Origin: Streptomyces indicus
Lineage (GTDB): Bacteria > Actinomycetota > Actinomycetes > Streptomycetales > Streptomycetaceae
Reading direction: 5' to 3'
Assembly (NCBI RefSeq): GCF_900100315.1
Contig: NZ_FNFF01000012.1
Span: forward strand, 1-64,000
Length of the DNA: 64,000 bases
A program made the position numbers and the translations under genes. How positions within the stretch are numbered: position 1 is the stretch's first letter; each line of letters begins with the position of its first letter. Below the pieces are notes generated by a model. The model saw only the letters and a program-made list of their open reading frames with translations. It did not search any database and had not been told where the DNA came from. Of the stretch, positions 41,061 through 49,364 are shown piece after piece.

Positions 41061-42536
41061 TCAGCCGAGCGGCGGTTGCTCGTGCTCGGGTTCGGGCGCC
41101 GGCCGGGTCATTTCGAGGTAGCGGCCCTCTTTGGTGCGGCCCGCGTCGATGAGGACGCCCCGTGCGGCGAGGGTGGGTTGAAGGCGCTTGAGCCGGTCGG
41201 AGAGCACCTTGCCGGTGGTCGGCCAGCCCTTGGGCAGGGGGCGCAGTTCCTCGCCGCTGTAGAGGTCGCTGAGGTGCGCCAGCCAGCCGGTGGATGTCAT
41301 CCGCTGCGCCTCGCCCTCCTGCATGCCGGCGGCGTGCGTGAGAACGGTCTGCGCGAGCAGGTCGCCTTCGATCACGTCGTCGTTCAGGTCATCGAGGCTG
41401 GCCCGATACGCGGCGAGCGCCCCGAGCCCGGTGGCCGCGTCCAACTGCGCGCACAGGTGCGCGAAGTCCGCCATCCGCAGCTCTGTTGGCGTCTCTGCCT
41501 CGGCCGCGCGGACCTTGACCGTCAGGTCAAGGAGCGAGCCGAGCACGACGGGGAGGATCTCCTCGTACTCCGCCCACAACTCCGCCTCGGTGCGCCGCAC
41601 CTTCGGACGCTCAAGTCGCAGCGGCAGGAGCCGTTCGGCAAGGTCCGGCCGGATAACGCCCACGTCGATGCCGGTGAGCAGGAGCGGGCGGCGGTAGCCG
41701 ACGCGGAACACGTCCCCGTCGGTGAACAGCGCCCGCTTCACGTTCTCCGCGCCGGTCACGATGCAGCACATCGCATCCGACAACGCCGGCGTGAGATGGG
41801 AGAGGTTGTCCAGGGCGGTGACCCAGCCCGCGGCCACGGCGGAGATGAGGTTCTCTTCGTCCTTCGGTGCGCGGCGCAGGTCGCCGCTCATGCCTTCGAT
41901 GATCCGGATCAGCATCCGGCCGCCGGTGGACTTGCCCGCACCTTGCGGGCCGGTGAGGAACGGTGCCGGCACCGGCACGGACGGGCCGAGGCAGCCGACG
42001 AGCCAGGCCAGGGCCAGGGACTCGGTGTCGGCGGTGGCGAAGTTACACAGCCGCATTAGCAGGTCGATGCCCTTGCCGTTGGTGTCCTTGACCGGCAACG
42101 GCAGTTCTCCGGTGAGCTGAGTGCGCCGCCAGCAGACCTCACGCGGGTCGGGGGTGGCGATGTCCCAGCCGGTGGGGTGGATGCGTACGGACTGGCCGTC
42201 GTCGCGGCCCAGGTCCAGCCAGGTGGCGCCGCCGTAGCCGGGGGCGACGCGGATGTGGACGGGCTGGGTGTTCTCGGTGAGGGCGAGTGCTTCGATCAAG
42301 TCCAACGCCTCCTTCAGTGCGGTGCCGTTGAAGACGCCGACCCCGTCTTTGAACAGGCCGACCATGAGTTCCTGGCGGTGGCTGCCCGTGGTGCCCTGCG
42401 AGCGGATCGGGCGGGCCACGGGGTGGCCGTTCTTCTGCGCGTAGACGGTGCCGTCGACGGTGCGGAAGTACCGGAAGTGGGCTTGGGCGTAGTCGGTGAT
42501 GAGTTGGCGGGCAGGGGTCTTGTCGTCCTCGGACAT
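41061..42536 (-). CDS. AICE replication helicase-like ATPase
   Basis: 491 residues from ATG 42536. A central P-loop ATPase has Walker A GPQGAGKST (about 196-204), a Walker B-like WVTALDN, a sensor segment RPLLLTGID and a basic finger LAERLLPLRLERP. The N-terminal domain (VYAQKNGHPVARPIRSQG) resembles that of phage and plasmid replication ATPases that follow a primase-polymerase. One base separates it from the primase-polymerase stop. The pair probably forms the primase-helicase that copies the excised circle. Confidence 0.88.
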   Translation of the reverse strand: MSEDDKTPARQLITDYAQAHFRYFRTVDGTVYAQKNGHPVARPIRSQGTTGSHRQELMVGLFKDGVGVFNGTALKEALDLIEALALTENTQPVHIRVAPGYGGATWLDLGRDDGQSVRIHPTGWDIATPDPREVCWRRTQLTGELPLPVKDTNGKGIDLLMRLCNFATADTESLALAWLVGCLGPSVPVPAPFLTGPQGAGKSTGGRMLIRIIEGMSGDLRRAPKDEENLISAVAAGWVTALDNLSHLTPALSDAMCCIVTGAENVKRALFTDGDVFRVGYRRPLLLTGIDVGVIRPDLAERLLPLRLERPKVRRTEAELWAEYEEILPVVLGSLLDLTVKVRAAEAETPTELRMADFAHLCAQLDAATGLGALAAYRASLDDLNDDVIEGDLLAQTVLTHAAGMQEGEAQRMTSTGWLAHLSDLYSGEELRPLPKGWPTTGKVLSDRLKRLQPTLAARGVLIDAGRTKEGRYLEMTRPAPEPEHEQPPLG

Positions 42537-42537
42537 G

Positions 42538-43416
42538 TCACAGTCCCAACCTCGTACGTGCGTTGGCCCACGCCTCCGTGCAGTGCCGCTCGCTCTCGCC
42601 CTTGGCGCGTGCCGCGGTGAACAGCCGGGTGATGTGGGCCTCGGTGAGGCAGCCGCATCGGCCGTGCGTGGACAGCACCGCCAGGAACGTGGCGTAGACG
42701 GTGTTGTGGACCGCGCTTTGCGCGTCGGTGATGCGCTCGGTAGCCATGGAGATACCGCGCTCGAGATAGGCCGGCGTGCGGTGCGGACACGGCCCACTCC
42801 CGCCCGACGCGGAAGCGGCGAGGCCGGTCGGCATGACCACGGCCGGCCTCTTGAGGCCCAGGGCGCGCACGGTCTGCGGCAGCTCGGTGATGCGGCCGGT
42901 GCCGGTGCCGAGCCACCGGGCATACGCCATGCGGGACTTGATGTCGACGCCCGGCCGTACGCCCTGAGTTGAGGGCATGGTGCCGGCGTAGATCCAGTGC
43001 TGACCGCGCGTGGTCGGCACCACTCGCGTGGGCGGAAGATGCGCCTGCGCCCAGGCGATGGCCTCGGCGTGGTCGAGATCCACCACGGTGAGGCGGATGC
43101 CGGCCGGGTGGTAGGCGAGCGCCGCGGTCTGCGCCCACGCGGCAGACCACTCCGCAGAGGTGAGTACGGCGGGATCGGCGGTGGCCGCGGCCCAGCCGTG
43201 GCAGGGCCGCGGGCAGGCGCAGGGCCCGGCCTGTTTCATGTTCGGCCGGCCGCCGCACGCGTTCTTGGCACAGGCCGGGCAGTTCCCGAACGGGGCCTTG
43301 CCCACGCGCAGCGGCAACACCGGGACACCGCGGGCCGCGAGCTCCAACGCGGTCGCCAACGGGCCGGAAGGATCGGGCTTCAGGCGCCCTGTCCGGGCGG
43401 TAATGGCATGAGTCAT
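42538..43416 (-). CDS. AICE bifunctional DNA primase/polymerase
   Basis: 292 residues from ATG 43416 (AGGAG 11 bases upstream). Prim-Pol domain: LATALELAARGVPVLPLRVGKAPF, a cysteine cluster (CPACAKNACGG and CACPRPCHG), catalytic acids in RLTVVDLDHAEA, PTTRGQHWIYAGTM and GVDIKSRMAYARWLGTG. The C-terminal part has the primase-associated helices. It is about the length of the chromosomal relative at 37811 but clearly divergent. A 12-bp hairpin sits in its leader (43457-43495). Confidence 0.9.
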   Translation of the reverse strand: MTHAITARTGRLKPDPSGPLATALELAARGVPVLPLRVGKAPFGNCPACAKNACGGRPNMKQAGPCACPRPCHGWAAATADPAVLTSAEWSAAWAQTAALAYHPAGIRLTVVDLDHAEAIAWAQAHLPPTRVVPTTRGQHWIYAGTMPSTQGVRPGVDIKSRMAYARWLGTGTGRITELPQTVRALGLKRPAVVMPTGLAASASGGSGPCPHRTPAYLERGISMATERITDAQSAVHNTVYATFLAVLSTHGRCGCLTEAHITRLFTAARAKGESERHCTEAWANARTRLGL

Positions 43417-43456
43417 GCTGGGGGGTACTCCTGTTCTGTCGAAGGGCATGGAGAAC

Positions 43457-43495
43457 CGGGGCGGTCGCGGTCTTTGGCGAGAGGCGACCGCCCCG
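43457..43495 (-). promoter_or_regulatory. Repeated leader hairpin, copy A
   Basis: 12-bp stem (43457-43468 with 43484-43495) around a 15-nt loop, 41 bp upstream of the primase-polymerase start. The core GCGGTCGC, TTGGCGAGAG, GCGACCGC is shared with copies at 51692 and 52583. It lies in a 5' leader on the minus strand and may be a terminator-attenuator or protein-binding RNA. Confidence 0.7.
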
Positions 43496-43502
43496 GGCAC
43501 AG

Positions 43503-43676
43503 CTATCGCTCGGGCAGCTCCGTGACGTTCGTCCGGAGGGCGGCCGTCACGTACAGCCGGGTGCGGCCGTCGCGCGCCTCGTAGCGGCGTACGGGGCCGG
43601 TGACGAACCCCTGCGCCAGTGCCTCAGTCGCGTCCTCGGTGCGCTCGGGGTCGCAGATGATCCGGATCTCAATCAC
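43503..43676 (-). CDS. Small AICE protein, 57 residues
   Basis: Starts at GTG 43676 (MIEIRIICDPERTEDATEALAQGF) and overlaps the stop of the preceding gene by four bases, so translation is coupled. A beta-alpha-beta pattern (EIRIICDPE, TGPVRRYEARDGRTRLYVTAALR) fills the whole length. Small proteins of this kind are common in AICE replication operons. Function unknown. Confidence 0.72.
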   Translation of the reverse strand: MIEIRIICDPERTEDATEALAQGFVTGPVRRYEARDGRTRLYVTAALRTNVTELPER

Positions 43677-44077
43677 GCCCAGTCCGCCTCTTCGCAGTCG
43701 TCGTCCTCGGTGGTGCCAGCCCATCCGAGCGGGGCGGTGGCGGTGTGCGCGTTGCCGAGGTGTTCGGCGAGGGTCTGGGCAATGAGCGCACTGGAAGCGA
43801 GCGCGGAACGCGCTTCGGTGATGTGCCCGTACGTGGTGCCGTGGTCGGCCGTGACGTACCCGGTCTCGTCGCACTCCTTGAGGAATGCGCCGATCTGCTC
43901 GAAGGCCTGGGGCAGGCTGTAGGCGAGGCGGTGCAGTGCCCCGATCACGTCGTAGGCGTTGCTCGGATACACCAGCTCGCTCTTGTGGAACTGGGTGGCG
44001 TGGTTCAGGTGGCGGATCGCTTCGGCCGCGGCGCTCGCGTGCTCCGCGGGTGTCTTCATCGGGTCGGGCAGAGTCAT
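43673..44077 (-). CDS. AICE hypothetical protein, 134 residues
   Basis: From ATG 44077 behind AAGGAG. Mostly helical (PAEHASAAAEAIRHLNHATQFHKS, AYDVIGALHRLAYSLPQAFEQIGAFLKE) with an acidic end (TTEDDDCEEADWA). It is conserved in AICE replication-transfer operons. There is no membrane segment or known motif. Confidence 0.78.
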   Translation of the reverse strand: MTLPDPMKTPAEHASAAAEAIRHLNHATQFHKSELVYPSNAYDVIGALHRLAYSLPQAFEQIGAFLKECDETGYVTADHGTTYGHITEARSALASSALIAQTLAEHLGNAHTATAPLGWAGTTEDDDCEEADWA

Positions 44078-44079
44078 GA

Positions 44080-44697
44080 TCAGAACTCCTTGGTGATCTC
44101 GTCGGATGCGGACGGGAGTTGGGGCAGGCCCGCAGCCGTGAGCGCCGCAGGGTCGAAGGCGGGCTGCCCGGCGCGGTGGATGAGCGCGGTGGCGAGCTGT
44201 TCCGCGTACTGGGCGCCGGCGCGGGCGACCTCGATGCGGGATCCGGCCTCGATGGCGGTGACGCGCTCGATGTGGGCGTGCTCTTCTTGCCGTTCGGTGC
44301 GCTCGCGCTCGAAGGCCACCTGTTCGCGGCGGTCGGTGCGCCACAGGCGGGCGGTGCAGCAGTAGGCGAGGATCGTGGCGAGCGCCCACAGCAGCAGCGG
44401 CAGCGCGATCCCGTCCGAGTACGCGGCCACACCGGACAGGGCGAGCGCCCCGGAGGTGGCGTAGCCGGTGGCGGCGAACGCGGGCTCACCGAGCCGGGTC
44501 ATGGCGGTACCGGCCGCGGCGGCGCCGACCGCGAGGACGGTCATCAACGACGCTCCCCCGAGGTCGTGTTCGGCGCCGTTGGCGTTCCAGATCCGGGCCA
44601 GGATCAGCACCGTTGAGGTGGCGATCGCGGGCGCCGCTTTGGGGGCGGCGAGGGCGAGCCAGTGCTTGGCGACGATCGGTTCAGTGAAGGTGCTCAC
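44080..44697 (-). CDS. AICE membrane protein, spread-type
   Basis: 205 residues with about four membrane segments in the first 115 (AAPAIATSTVLILARIW, LMTVLAVGAAAAGTAM, ALALSGVAAYSDGIALPLLLWALATILAYCC), then a charged helix (EQVAFERERTERQEEHAHIERV) and a C-terminal helical part. Layout and place resemble Spd proteins that help plasmids spread through recipient mycelium; that role is inferred. The stop is 2 bp before the next start. Confidence 0.8.
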   Translation of the reverse strand: MSTFTEPIVAKHWLALAAPKAAPAIATSTVLILARIWNANGAEHDLGGASLMTVLAVGAAAAGTAMTRLGEPAFAATGYATSGALALSGVAAYSDGIALPLLLWALATILAYCCTARLWRTDRREQVAFERERTERQEEHAHIERVTAIEAGSRIEVARAGAQYAEQLATALIHRAGQPAFDPAALTAAGLPQLPSASDEITKEF

Positions 44698-44711
44698 GGT
44701 GGTGCCTCCGT

Positions 44712-44906
44712 TCAGGAATCGATGTCGCGGAGGGTGTCGAGAAGGGAGCTCACGCCGTCGTTGATGGTGGTGCGGGCTCCGGTGTCGGCGAGGTAGAAGC
44801 CGAAGAGGATGAGGATTACGGCGGCGACGCCGCCGACGGCCTTGAACTTGAGCAGCACCGCCGCAGCGATGCCGAGGACGAGCACGAGCGAGACGGTGAT
44901 GGCCAC
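44712..44906 (-). CDS. Small two-span membrane protein of the AICE
   Basis: 64 residues with two close membrane segments (ITVSLVLVLGIAAAVLLKF and GGVAAVILILFGFYLAD) and a short hydrophilic tail. Fits the run of small spread-type membrane proteins. It is 14 bp from the next gene. Confidence 0.75.
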   Translation of the reverse strand: MAITVSLVLVLGIAAAVLLKFKAVGGVAAVILILFGFYLADTGARTTINDGVSSLLDTLRDIDS

Positions 44907-44931
44907 GAGATGGCCTCCCTTCGGGAGCGGG

Positions 44932-45108
44932 TCAGTGGGGCCCGATGCGGCGGTGCATCTGCCGGGCCAGGGCGTGCAGTTCCTCGATCAGCTCGGCCGT
45001 GCGGGGCTCGGCCGCCGGGGCGTTGAAGTACGCGCTCGCCTCGTCCTCGATGAGGACCAGTTCGGGCCCGTGGGCGGAGTCGGTGATGTGCTCTGCGTTG
45101 TGGTCCAT
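44932..45108 (-). CDS. Small AICE protein, 58 residues
   Basis: ATG 45108 to TGA 44932: MDHNAEHITDSAHGPELVLI, an acidic middle, and LIEELHALARQMHRRIGPH at the end. Its start follows AGGAG on the minus strand. It is too small for default gene length limits but lies in the correct order and spacing between two neighbours. The C-terminal helix is amphipathic. Function unknown. Confidence 0.65.
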   Translation of the reverse strand: MDHNAEHITDSAHGPELVLIEDEASAYFNAPAAEPRTAELIEELHALARQMHRRIGPH

Positions 45109-45120
45109 GGCGTGGCTCCT

Positions 45121-45237
45121 TCAGCAGTGCTGGACGGTGGGCGGCGGGGGCGCGGGTGCGGTGTCGGTGTCCTCGTAGCAGCCGATGGCGACGCCGAGGG
45201 CGATGAGGGCGAGCAGCGTGAAGCGCAGGCCGGTCAT
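45121..45237 (-). CDS. 38-residue membrane or lipoprotein-like peptide
   Basis: ATG 45237 to TGA 45121: an n-region MTGLRF, a hydrophobic core (TLLALIALGVAIGC) and a short Pro-rich tail ending HC. The GVAIGC segment resembles a lipobox. Its ATG overlaps the stop of the upstream gene by four bases, good support for coupled translation. Confidence 0.6.
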   Translation of the reverse strand: MTGLRFTLLALIALGVAIGCYEDTDTAPAPPPPTVQHC

Positions 45238-45485
45238 CGGGTGCCGTCGCGGTAGGTGGCGGCCCAGAGGTTGTAGAGGTGGCGGCCGACGCGTATGCGC
45301 TTGCCGGTGGTCTTGCAGCGGACGCAGTCCTTGCCGCGCTTGACGATGCCGCGGCGGTTGGTCTTGGTCTTGAAGCCGAGGCCGCGGCAGCGGCGGCAGT
45401 CCCCGAACGGGGAGACCGCACACAGCAAGCAGTAACAGAGGGTGAGGGCGAACAGGCAGGCGATAGCGGCCAGTTCGAAGGGCAT
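45234..45485 (-). CDS. Membrane-anchored zinc-ribbon protein
   Basis: 83 residues from ATG 45485. One N-terminal membrane segment (FELAAIACLFALTLCYCLLCAV) is followed by two CxxC pairs (CRRCRGLGFKTKTN and CVRCKTTG), a rubredoxin/DnaJ-like zinc ribbon on the cytoplasmic side. It is the first gene after the CTAGCG repeats downstream of traB, and is coupled to the 38-residue peptide. Function unknown. Confidence 0.75.
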   Translation of the reverse strand: MPFELAAIACLFALTLCYCLLCAVSPFGDCRRCRGLGFKTKTNRRGIVKRGKDCVRCKTTGKRIRVGRHLYNLWAATYRDGTR

Positions 45486-45537
45486 GACGGGGCCTTCCTG
45501 GCGGGTTTCTGGGGTTTGCGCAGGTGGGCCGCTATCG

Positions 45538-45613
45538 TCTAGCGGCCTGATCAAGGGCGGTTTTGGGGGCTAGCGGAGGGTCTAGCGCTAGAGGGCCGTG
45601 CCGCTAGCGCTAG
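45538..45613. repeat. CTAGCG repeat cluster, candidate clt (TraB recognition) site
   Basis: CTAGCG occurs at 45539, 45570, 45582 and 45604 and inverted (CGCTAG) at 45586, 45602 and 45608; TCTAGCGCTAGA at 45581-45592 is a perfect 12-bp palindrome. The cluster starts 13 bp from the end of the repeat to the traB stop codon region and lies in the gap behind traB. TraB translocases of Streptomyces recognise 8-bp repeats in clt, which is commonly next to traB. An operator for the downstream spread genes is the alternative. Confidence 0.65.
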
Positions 45614-45626
45614 ACCCGATCCGCAC

Positions 45627-47861
45627 TCAGCCCGCGGACCGCTTTCCGTTACGCTCCGCAATCGCCTCGGTGATGTGGGAGCGGGTGAAGCCGGTGCGGT
45701 TGACGGTCTTGCCGTTGATGCGGCGGGCCACCTGGCCGGTGGCCACGCCGTACGGCTTGAGCGCCGTGGTGAGCTGCGCGGCCTTCTCCGCGGGCTCCTG
45801 CTCGGACCACGGCCCGTAGATGTCGGGCCGCAGGTCGGCGAGCCGGTCCACGGTCACGTCGTTCCACGCCTTCAGTTCCTTCTCCGGCGTGACCGCGAGC
45901 ACGTCCGCGAGCAGGTCATACGCGGGCGTGACCTGCTCCGGCTCCTCCCCGAGCGCGTGCCCGGACAGCAGGCCGGCGCGTTCGCGGGCCTTGCGGGCCC
46001 GTGCGGCGATGGCGTCGGCGGTGGGGCCGTCGATGTAGACGGAGCGGACGATCCGCGCATCCGAGCCTTCACCGACGAAGTAGTGGATGCCCTTGTCACC
46101 CCAGGCGAACATGGTCGCCCGCACGCCGCGCTTGTACGCGGACGTGCCCAACACCATGTCGTTCTCCAACTGCCCCATGACCTTCAGGCACCAACGCGCG
46201 GACGCGTTGGCGGAGATGCCGGTGGGCAGCGCCTTCGCGTCCGGCCGCTGGGTCGCGGCCAGGAACACGATGCCGGTCGCCGGACCACGCTTGACCAGGT
46301 CAGTGGCGATTTCCTCGAACTCCTTGCCGTGCTCGGGGTGCTCGAAGAGAACCTGGCACTCATCTACCCCGACCACGATCGGGTGCAGCCCCAGCGACTT
46401 CTTGGACGCCAGCTCGCTGGTCACCTTCGACTCAGGGCAGATGTCCCGCGGCAGGGACCGGATCACCTTGGTGCGGCGACGCAGCTCCTCACGCAGCGCA
46501 CGGAAGTCGGCGAGCGCGTACTGAATCGACTCGTCGTCATCCCCCGCGGCGTGGCGGTGCGAGACCGCGTTGCCGACCGGATCCAGGTCGCCGGTGCCCT
46601 TCATGTCGTAGGTGTGCAGCTCCGCCCGCGGGTCCAACGCCGCAATCAGCAGCAGCAGGCGCAGCAGGAACGTCTTGCCCATGCGCGGGATCGCGCCGAT
46701 CACGCCCGCGATGTACATGAGCGTCACCGCGACCCAGCGTCCACGCTGGTCAGTGCCATAGGCGACCGGCTTGAACAGATCCACCGTGCCGCCCGAGAGC
46801 AGCGGCCACTTGGGCTGCTTGGCCTTGGACATGTCCTGATCCCCGACCCACAGGACGAGCCGGGCGGTGTGCTCATCCGGCACCGCCTCCGGCCACACGC
46901 ACCCGAGCGGCCGGCGCAGACCCGAGGCGAGCCGCTCGCGCCGCTCGATGATGTCCGTGACCGTCACGCCGTAGGGCAGATCACCCTCCGCACGCCAGCC
47001 GGGCCCGTCCCGGGTGATGGGGGCGGTGAACTCCAAGCCGGGCTTGCCCTTGGCCTGCGCCTGGTTGATCGGCGCGATCCCGAGCGAGCCGAGCGCCCGC
47101 AGCACAATGTCGCTGGTGAGCTTGGTCGCCTGCGGAACTTCCACAGCCCTGTGGATGACCGGATCATCCGCGCGCCGGCCGTTGAAGCCGAGCGCCATCA
47201 CCAGCGCCCCGACCGACACCGCCTGAAGCCAGCCGGGCGCCAGCACGTATATCGCCAGCGCCGCACCGAGCCCGACGAACAAGGACAGGGCCGTGATGAG
47301 AGCGCGGAGCTTGACCCGACCGTCCCTCTGCCTGGACAGCTTCAGGTACTCGGCCGCATCCTCACGCCGCACCGCGGCGAGTCGGACCGGCTCGCCCTCG
47401 CGATCGGCCACCCACCGCATCGTCGACCCGACGAACCGAGCGGCCCCAACCGGGGCCTGAAGCGTGAGCCGGGCGGCGTAGACCGGGGAGCGCAGCGCGT
47501 GATAGCCCACGGAGTGCGCGTAGTGCTTGGCCACCCACGCGGTGGCCGTCTTCAGCTCGCTGGTCGAGCGCAGCCAGGGCGGGATGACATCCCGGCGCCG
47601 GGCGCCCATCAGCCGACCGACATAGCCGGGCCCGGCCGCCTTCACGTCTGGCGAGTCGACCATGACCCGTCGGCTCGGGTCGCCCGACTCAAGGTCGGCG
47701 GAGTCGGCCGACCGGTCGGCGCCCGAGTCGGCCGACTCCGCGCGCGCCGATCGGGCCGACTCCAGGTCGACTACCTTCGCGCCCGGGTCGGCCGACTTCT
47801 CCGCGGCCATCTCCGCTTCGAGTCGCTTGAAGAATTCAGGGTCGTCATCGGGGTGCTTCAC
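45627..47861 (-). CDS. traB: FtsK/TraB-type conjugative DNA translocase
   Basis: 744 residues from GTG 47861. Moves double-stranded DNA between mycelia. The N-terminal part has Ser-Ala-Asp repeats (about 20-65). Membrane segments at about 185-225 anchor it. The motor has Walker A GAIPRMGKTF (about 390) and Walker B IVVGVDECQVLFE (about 500), then QRPDAKALPTG. The C-terminal winged-helix region (QVARRINGKTVNRTGFTRSHITEAI) is the DNA-recognition gamma-like domain. No relaxase is present, as expected for this transfer type. Confidence 0.93.
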   Translation of the reverse strand: MKHPDDDPEFFKRLEAEMAAEKSADPGAKVVDLESARSARAESADSGADRSADSADLESGDPSRRVMVDSPDVKAAGPGYVGRLMGARRRDVIPPWLRSTSELKTATAWVAKHYAHSVGYHALRSPVYAARLTLQAPVGAARFVGSTMRWVADREGEPVRLAAVRREDAAEYLKLSRQRDGRVKLRALITALSLFVGLGAALAIYVLAPGWLQAVSVGALVMALGFNGRRADDPVIHRAVEVPQATKLTSDIVLRALGSLGIAPINQAQAKGKPGLEFTAPITRDGPGWRAEGDLPYGVTVTDIIERRERLASGLRRPLGCVWPEAVPDEHTARLVLWVGDQDMSKAKQPKWPLLSGGTVDLFKPVAYGTDQRGRWVAVTLMYIAGVIGAIPRMGKTFLLRLLLLIAALDPRAELHTYDMKGTGDLDPVGNAVSHRHAAGDDDESIQYALADFRALREELRRRTKVIRSLPRDICPESKVTSELASKKSLGLHPIVVGVDECQVLFEHPEHGKEFEEIATDLVKRGPATGIVFLAATQRPDAKALPTGISANASARWCLKVMGQLENDMVLGTSAYKRGVRATMFAWGDKGIHYFVGEGSDARIVRSVYIDGPTADAIAARARKARERAGLLSGHALGEEPEQVTPAYDLLADVLAVTPEKELKAWNDVTVDRLADLRPDIYGPWSEQEPAEKAAQLTTALKPYGVATGQVARRINGKTVNRTGFTRSHITEAIAERNGKRSAG

Positions 47862-47944
47862 TGGGGTGTCCTTCTCTGTGAGGGATAGGGGCCCGGCCGT
47901 CGCTGTAGGAGGTGGGCGGCCGGGCCCCGTTGTGGGGCAGTCGG

Positions 47945-48193
47945 TCAGGCAGTGCTGGACAGGCAGCGGGAGCACTGGTGTGCCGGCACGCTGGCCAGGG
48001 CGGTGTAGAGGTGGGCGCCGCAGAAGTAGCCGCCGCACCCGTACTCGTCGCCGCCCGGGATCGCGCCGCACAGGTAGGCGAGGCCGCGGTCAATCTGCTC
48101 GCTGCACTCGGGCTCTTCGCAGGTCGCTTCGACGCTGTATCCGGCGTCGATCTCCTCGCCGTTGCGGTGCACGGTGTAGAGGGCGTAGCCCAT
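47945..48193 (-). CDS. Cysteine-rich AICE protein
   Basis: 82 residues. Begins MGYALYTVHRNGEEIDAGYS and has eight Cys in pairs (TCEEPEC, LCGAIPGGDEYGCGGYFCGAH, QCSRC), which would hold two zinc ions. No membrane segment. It is a common neighbour of traB in AICEs; the role is unknown. The gap to traB is 83 bp, so traB may have its own promoter. Confidence 0.8.
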   Translation of the reverse strand: MGYALYTVHRNGEEIDAGYSVEATCEEPECSEQIDRGLAYLCGAIPGGDEYGCGGYFCGAHLYTALASVPAHQCSRCLSSTA

Positions 48194-48205
48194 AACGGGC
48201 CTCCT

Positions 48206-48535
48206 TCAGTCGACTTGTTCGGCGGCGGTGGGCAGTTCGATGTGGTTCGGGAACTCCCACAGGCAGACCACGTCGTCGGCGTGGTCGGGGTGGCTCGTGT
48301 CCGTGGTGCGCGTGTAGGCGACCGTGAGCGGCATGCCCTCGCGGTCCGTCGTCGGGTAGGCGCGCACGTCGTAGCGGTAGGCGAGGCGCTTGCTGAGCTG
48401 GAACCGGGCGTAGCTGGCGGGCATCGAGCCGCGCGCGGCGGGGCGGTAGTTCGTCAGCCGGACTACGCCGACGTGCCCCGGCGGCAGTGGCTTGGGGCGG
48501 CGGCGCAGCAGAGCGCGCAGGCGCCGGGCGCTCAT
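48206..48535 (-). CDS. AICE hypothetical protein, 109 residues
   Basis: Basic start (MSARRLRALLRRRPK) followed by a beta-rich chain (HVGVVRLTNYRP, SKRLAYRYDVRAYPTT, DDVVCLWEFPNHIEL). It overlaps the stop of the upstream gene by four bases. No motif recognised. Confidence 0.72.
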   Translation of the reverse strand: MSARRLRALLRRRPKPLPPGHVGVVRLTNYRPAARGSMPASYARFQLSKRLAYRYDVRAYPTTDREGMPLTVAYTRTTDTSHPDHADDVVCLWEFPNHIELPTAAEQVD

Positions 48536-48792
48536 CGGGATTGCTCCTCACGGAGCGGTGCCGAGCAGGTGGGGCAGCGTCCGAGGGTGGCCAGCCTGCG
48601 AGCCAGGTCGAATCGGCGCAGCGCGTAGGAGAGCGTCAGCAGTCCGCTGGACGCCGTCCCCGCCCCCGCCCCTATGACCAGATCAACCGGGACGCGGTGG
48701 GCGTGCAGCTCGGTGCTGATCCACACAGCCGGGGTCAGCACGACGAGCAGCAGGACAGACTCGACAAGGAGCCGAGCGGTGCGCGGTGCCAT
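48532..48792 (-). CDS. Small membrane protein with C-terminal CxxC
   Basis: 86 residues from ATG 48792 (an ATG at 48807 is possible, but GGGAG fits the second). Two membrane segments (LLVESVLLLVVLTPAVWIST and DLVIGAGAGTASSGLLTLSYAL), then a single CPTC knuckle near the end. Probably in the membrane with the knuckle in the cytoplasm. Function unknown. Confidence 0.72.
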   Translation of the reverse strand: MAPRTARLLVESVLLLVVLTPAVWISTELHAHRVPVDLVIGAGAGTASSGLLTLSYALRRFDLARRLATLGRCPTCSAPLREEQSR

Positions 48793-48812
48793 GAGGCGAA
48801 CTCCCATCGGAT

Positions 48813-49364
48813 TTAGGCGGCGTAGGCGTTGAACTGGCCGGTGAGACGGTGCTCCATGCGGTACGCCTCGTCTTCGTGGGCCTTGAGCTGCTTCTCATAG
48901 CGGCGCACGTCGCGGCGGGACAGGGGCTCGATGCCGAAGTTGTTCTTGAGTCCGGCCACGAGCAGGTCGGCGATGCCGGGGCGGGTGAACTGCACCGCGT
49001 GCACGAGTTCATGCACGAGCGTCGGGGCGACCTGCTCGCCGTGGTTGACCCTGCGCGCGTTGATCAGGATCAGGACCGCGCCCTTGGGGGCGAGGACGGT
49101 CTTGCCGAAGATGCGGCGGTCGTTCCACGAGATCCGGTTCGCGGCCTTCCTTCGGGCCTGCGGTGTGACCTTGCCGCCCACGGTCTGGATCTCGGTGTCC
49201 ACGGTCAGCTCGGTCATCCCCTGCGGGGTGGTGAGCACGATGTCCACCCGCGGCAGCCTGCCGCGCACGTTCCGCGTGACCAGGTCGGCCGCCGAGGGGG
49301 CGACGTGCTGGATCTCGCGCAGGATGTGCCGGTGGCCGAACAGGCGGTGTGCGGTGACCTTCAC
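48813..49364 (-). CDS. SprT-like zinc metallopeptidase (HExxH)
   Basis: 183 residues from GTG 49364 behind GGAG. A HELVH motif (TLVHELVHAVQF) and downstream acidic/Arg residues form a gluzincin-like active site; the context PKGAVLILINARRVNHGEQVAP resembles SprT/anthrax-toxin-LF-like phage proteins. The N terminus (MKVTAHRLFGHRHILREIQHVAP) is unlike known families. It lies in the transfer operon, coupled by a four-base overlap to the RRQRL gene. A role in wall or protein processing during transfer is only an inference. Confidence 0.78.
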   Translation of the reverse strand: MKVTAHRLFGHRHILREIQHVAPSAADLVTRNVRGRLPRVDIVLTTPQGMTELTVDTEIQTVGGKVTPQARRKAANRISWNDRRIFGKTVLAPKGAVLILINARRVNHGEQVAPTLVHELVHAVQFTRPGIADLLVAGLKNNFGIEPLSRRDVRRYEKQLKAHEDEAYRMEHRLTGQFNAYAA

